A stretch of DNA of 13,170 nucleotides, from the NCBI GenBank assembly GCA_964620215.1, contig CAZUJE010000082.1, positions 1-13,170 of the forward strand, read 5' to 3'. The position numbers and the translations under genes were made by a program. Every line of letters starts with the position of its first letter. Position 1 is the stretch's first letter. Origin of the DNA: JAUSIF01 sp964620215. GTDB lineage: Bacteria; Pseudomonadota; Alphaproteobacteria; Rhizobiales; Xanthobacteraceae. Positions 12,798-13,170 of the stretch are shown one piece after another. The notes under the pieces were generated by a model. The model did not search any database and was not told the DNA's origin. It worked only from the letters and a program-made list of their open reading frames with translations.

Positions 12798-13170
12798 ATG
12801 AATCCGTCATGGCGCGTTCTTCTTGCATTCGGTCTTGCGATGATAAGCGCCTCCCCAGAGGTGCTGGCCGCCAATTGTTCCTTCGCAAAGCGCGCGCCGC
12901 TGGCGGTCAATCACAACGGTTTCTGCAAATTCGATTTTGAGAAACTTTCTTATGGAGGCACCCCTGCCGAGCAGGCCGCTTGCCTGCTTACGCCGGTGAA
13001 ACGCGGCGGTTTTCTCGCTGAGAAGCGCGAATCCATGCCGTCGTTTTTTGTGAGTCACGTTGGACAGAATCTGGAATTGCCCGGCAAGCAGGAACTCACA
13101 ACCCTCCTGAAACAGCGCGGGCTTGATGAGATGGCCGCAACGCTGGACAAACCCGTCTCGCGCGGCAACG
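12798..13170 (+). CDS. Exported protein of unknown function, N-terminal 124 residues; continues beyond window
   Basis: I do not recognise the family. ATG 12798 opens a frame that runs to the window edge with host-like high GC. Residues 1-24 form a typical Sec signal peptide (Arg6, hydrophobic VLLAFGLAMIS, cleavage likely after Val-Leu-Ala24). The mature part has Cys27, Cys43 and Cys62, a spacing that would allow disulfides in the periplasm, then VKRGGFLAEKRESMPSFFV and a helical stretch KQELTTLLKQRGLDEMAATL. No catalytic motif is visible in this fragment. The ribosome-binding site is weak. Before the cassette was inserted it probably followed gshB directly. Periplasmic location is well supported; function needs the missing C-terminal part. 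Confidence 0.8.
   Translation, partial: MNPSWRVLLAFGLAMISASPEVLAANCSFAKRAPLAVNHNGFCKFDFEKLSYGGTPAEQAACLLTPVKRGGFLAEKRESMPSFFVSHVGQNLELPGKQELTTLLKQRGLDEMAATLDKPVSRGN

Overview
The window comes from a high-GC alphaproteobacterium, most likely of the order Hyphomicrobiales (Rhizobiales) and near the Bradyrhizobiaceae/Xanthobacteraceae. This rests on gene order (hrcA-grpE divergent from rph-rdgB-hemW, dnaK nearby), alphaproteobacterial heat-shock promoter motifs, and protein character; it is inference, not a database match. Hand-counted GC is about 60-68% in the core genes sampled and about 47% in a two-gene stretch near the right end.

Left part (1-5575, mostly minus strand) is a heat-shock chaperone neighbourhood. 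hrcA and grpE are transcribed leftward and followed by a YrbL-family kinase-like gene. After a plus-strand alkB and a minus-strand GT87-type membrane glycosyltransferase comes dnaK, whose 3' part lies beyond the window. The dnaK upstream region carries a good match to the alphaproteobacterial sigma-32 promoter, and a second match lies between hrcA and grpE. No CIRCE operator was found by eye.

Middle part (5681-8216, plus strand) is a tight rph-rdgB-hemW run: tRNA 3'-end maturation, nucleotide-pool sanitation and a radical-SAM heme chaperone. It converges, with a 2-bp gap, on an LpoA-like periplasmic binding lipoprotein on the minus strand.

Right part (9619-11858, plus strand) is rsmI-yraN-gshB: 16S rRNA 2'-O-methylation, an UPF0102 nuclease-like protein and glutathione synthetase. 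The rsmI/LpoA-like/yraN cluster recalls the E. coli yraL-yraM-yraN order, but here the lipoprotein gene is divergent.

From about 11859 to 12797 there is an AT-richer accessory cassette of two coupled genes: a single-span membrane protein with a helical cytoplasmic domain, and a small soluble protein of predicted mixed alpha/beta fold. I recognise neither, and this pair is the best candidate in the window for an undescribed system. The window ends inside an exported protein of unknown function. I saw no tRNA, rRNA, CRISPR array or transposase, and no gene-free stretch longer than 300 bases.
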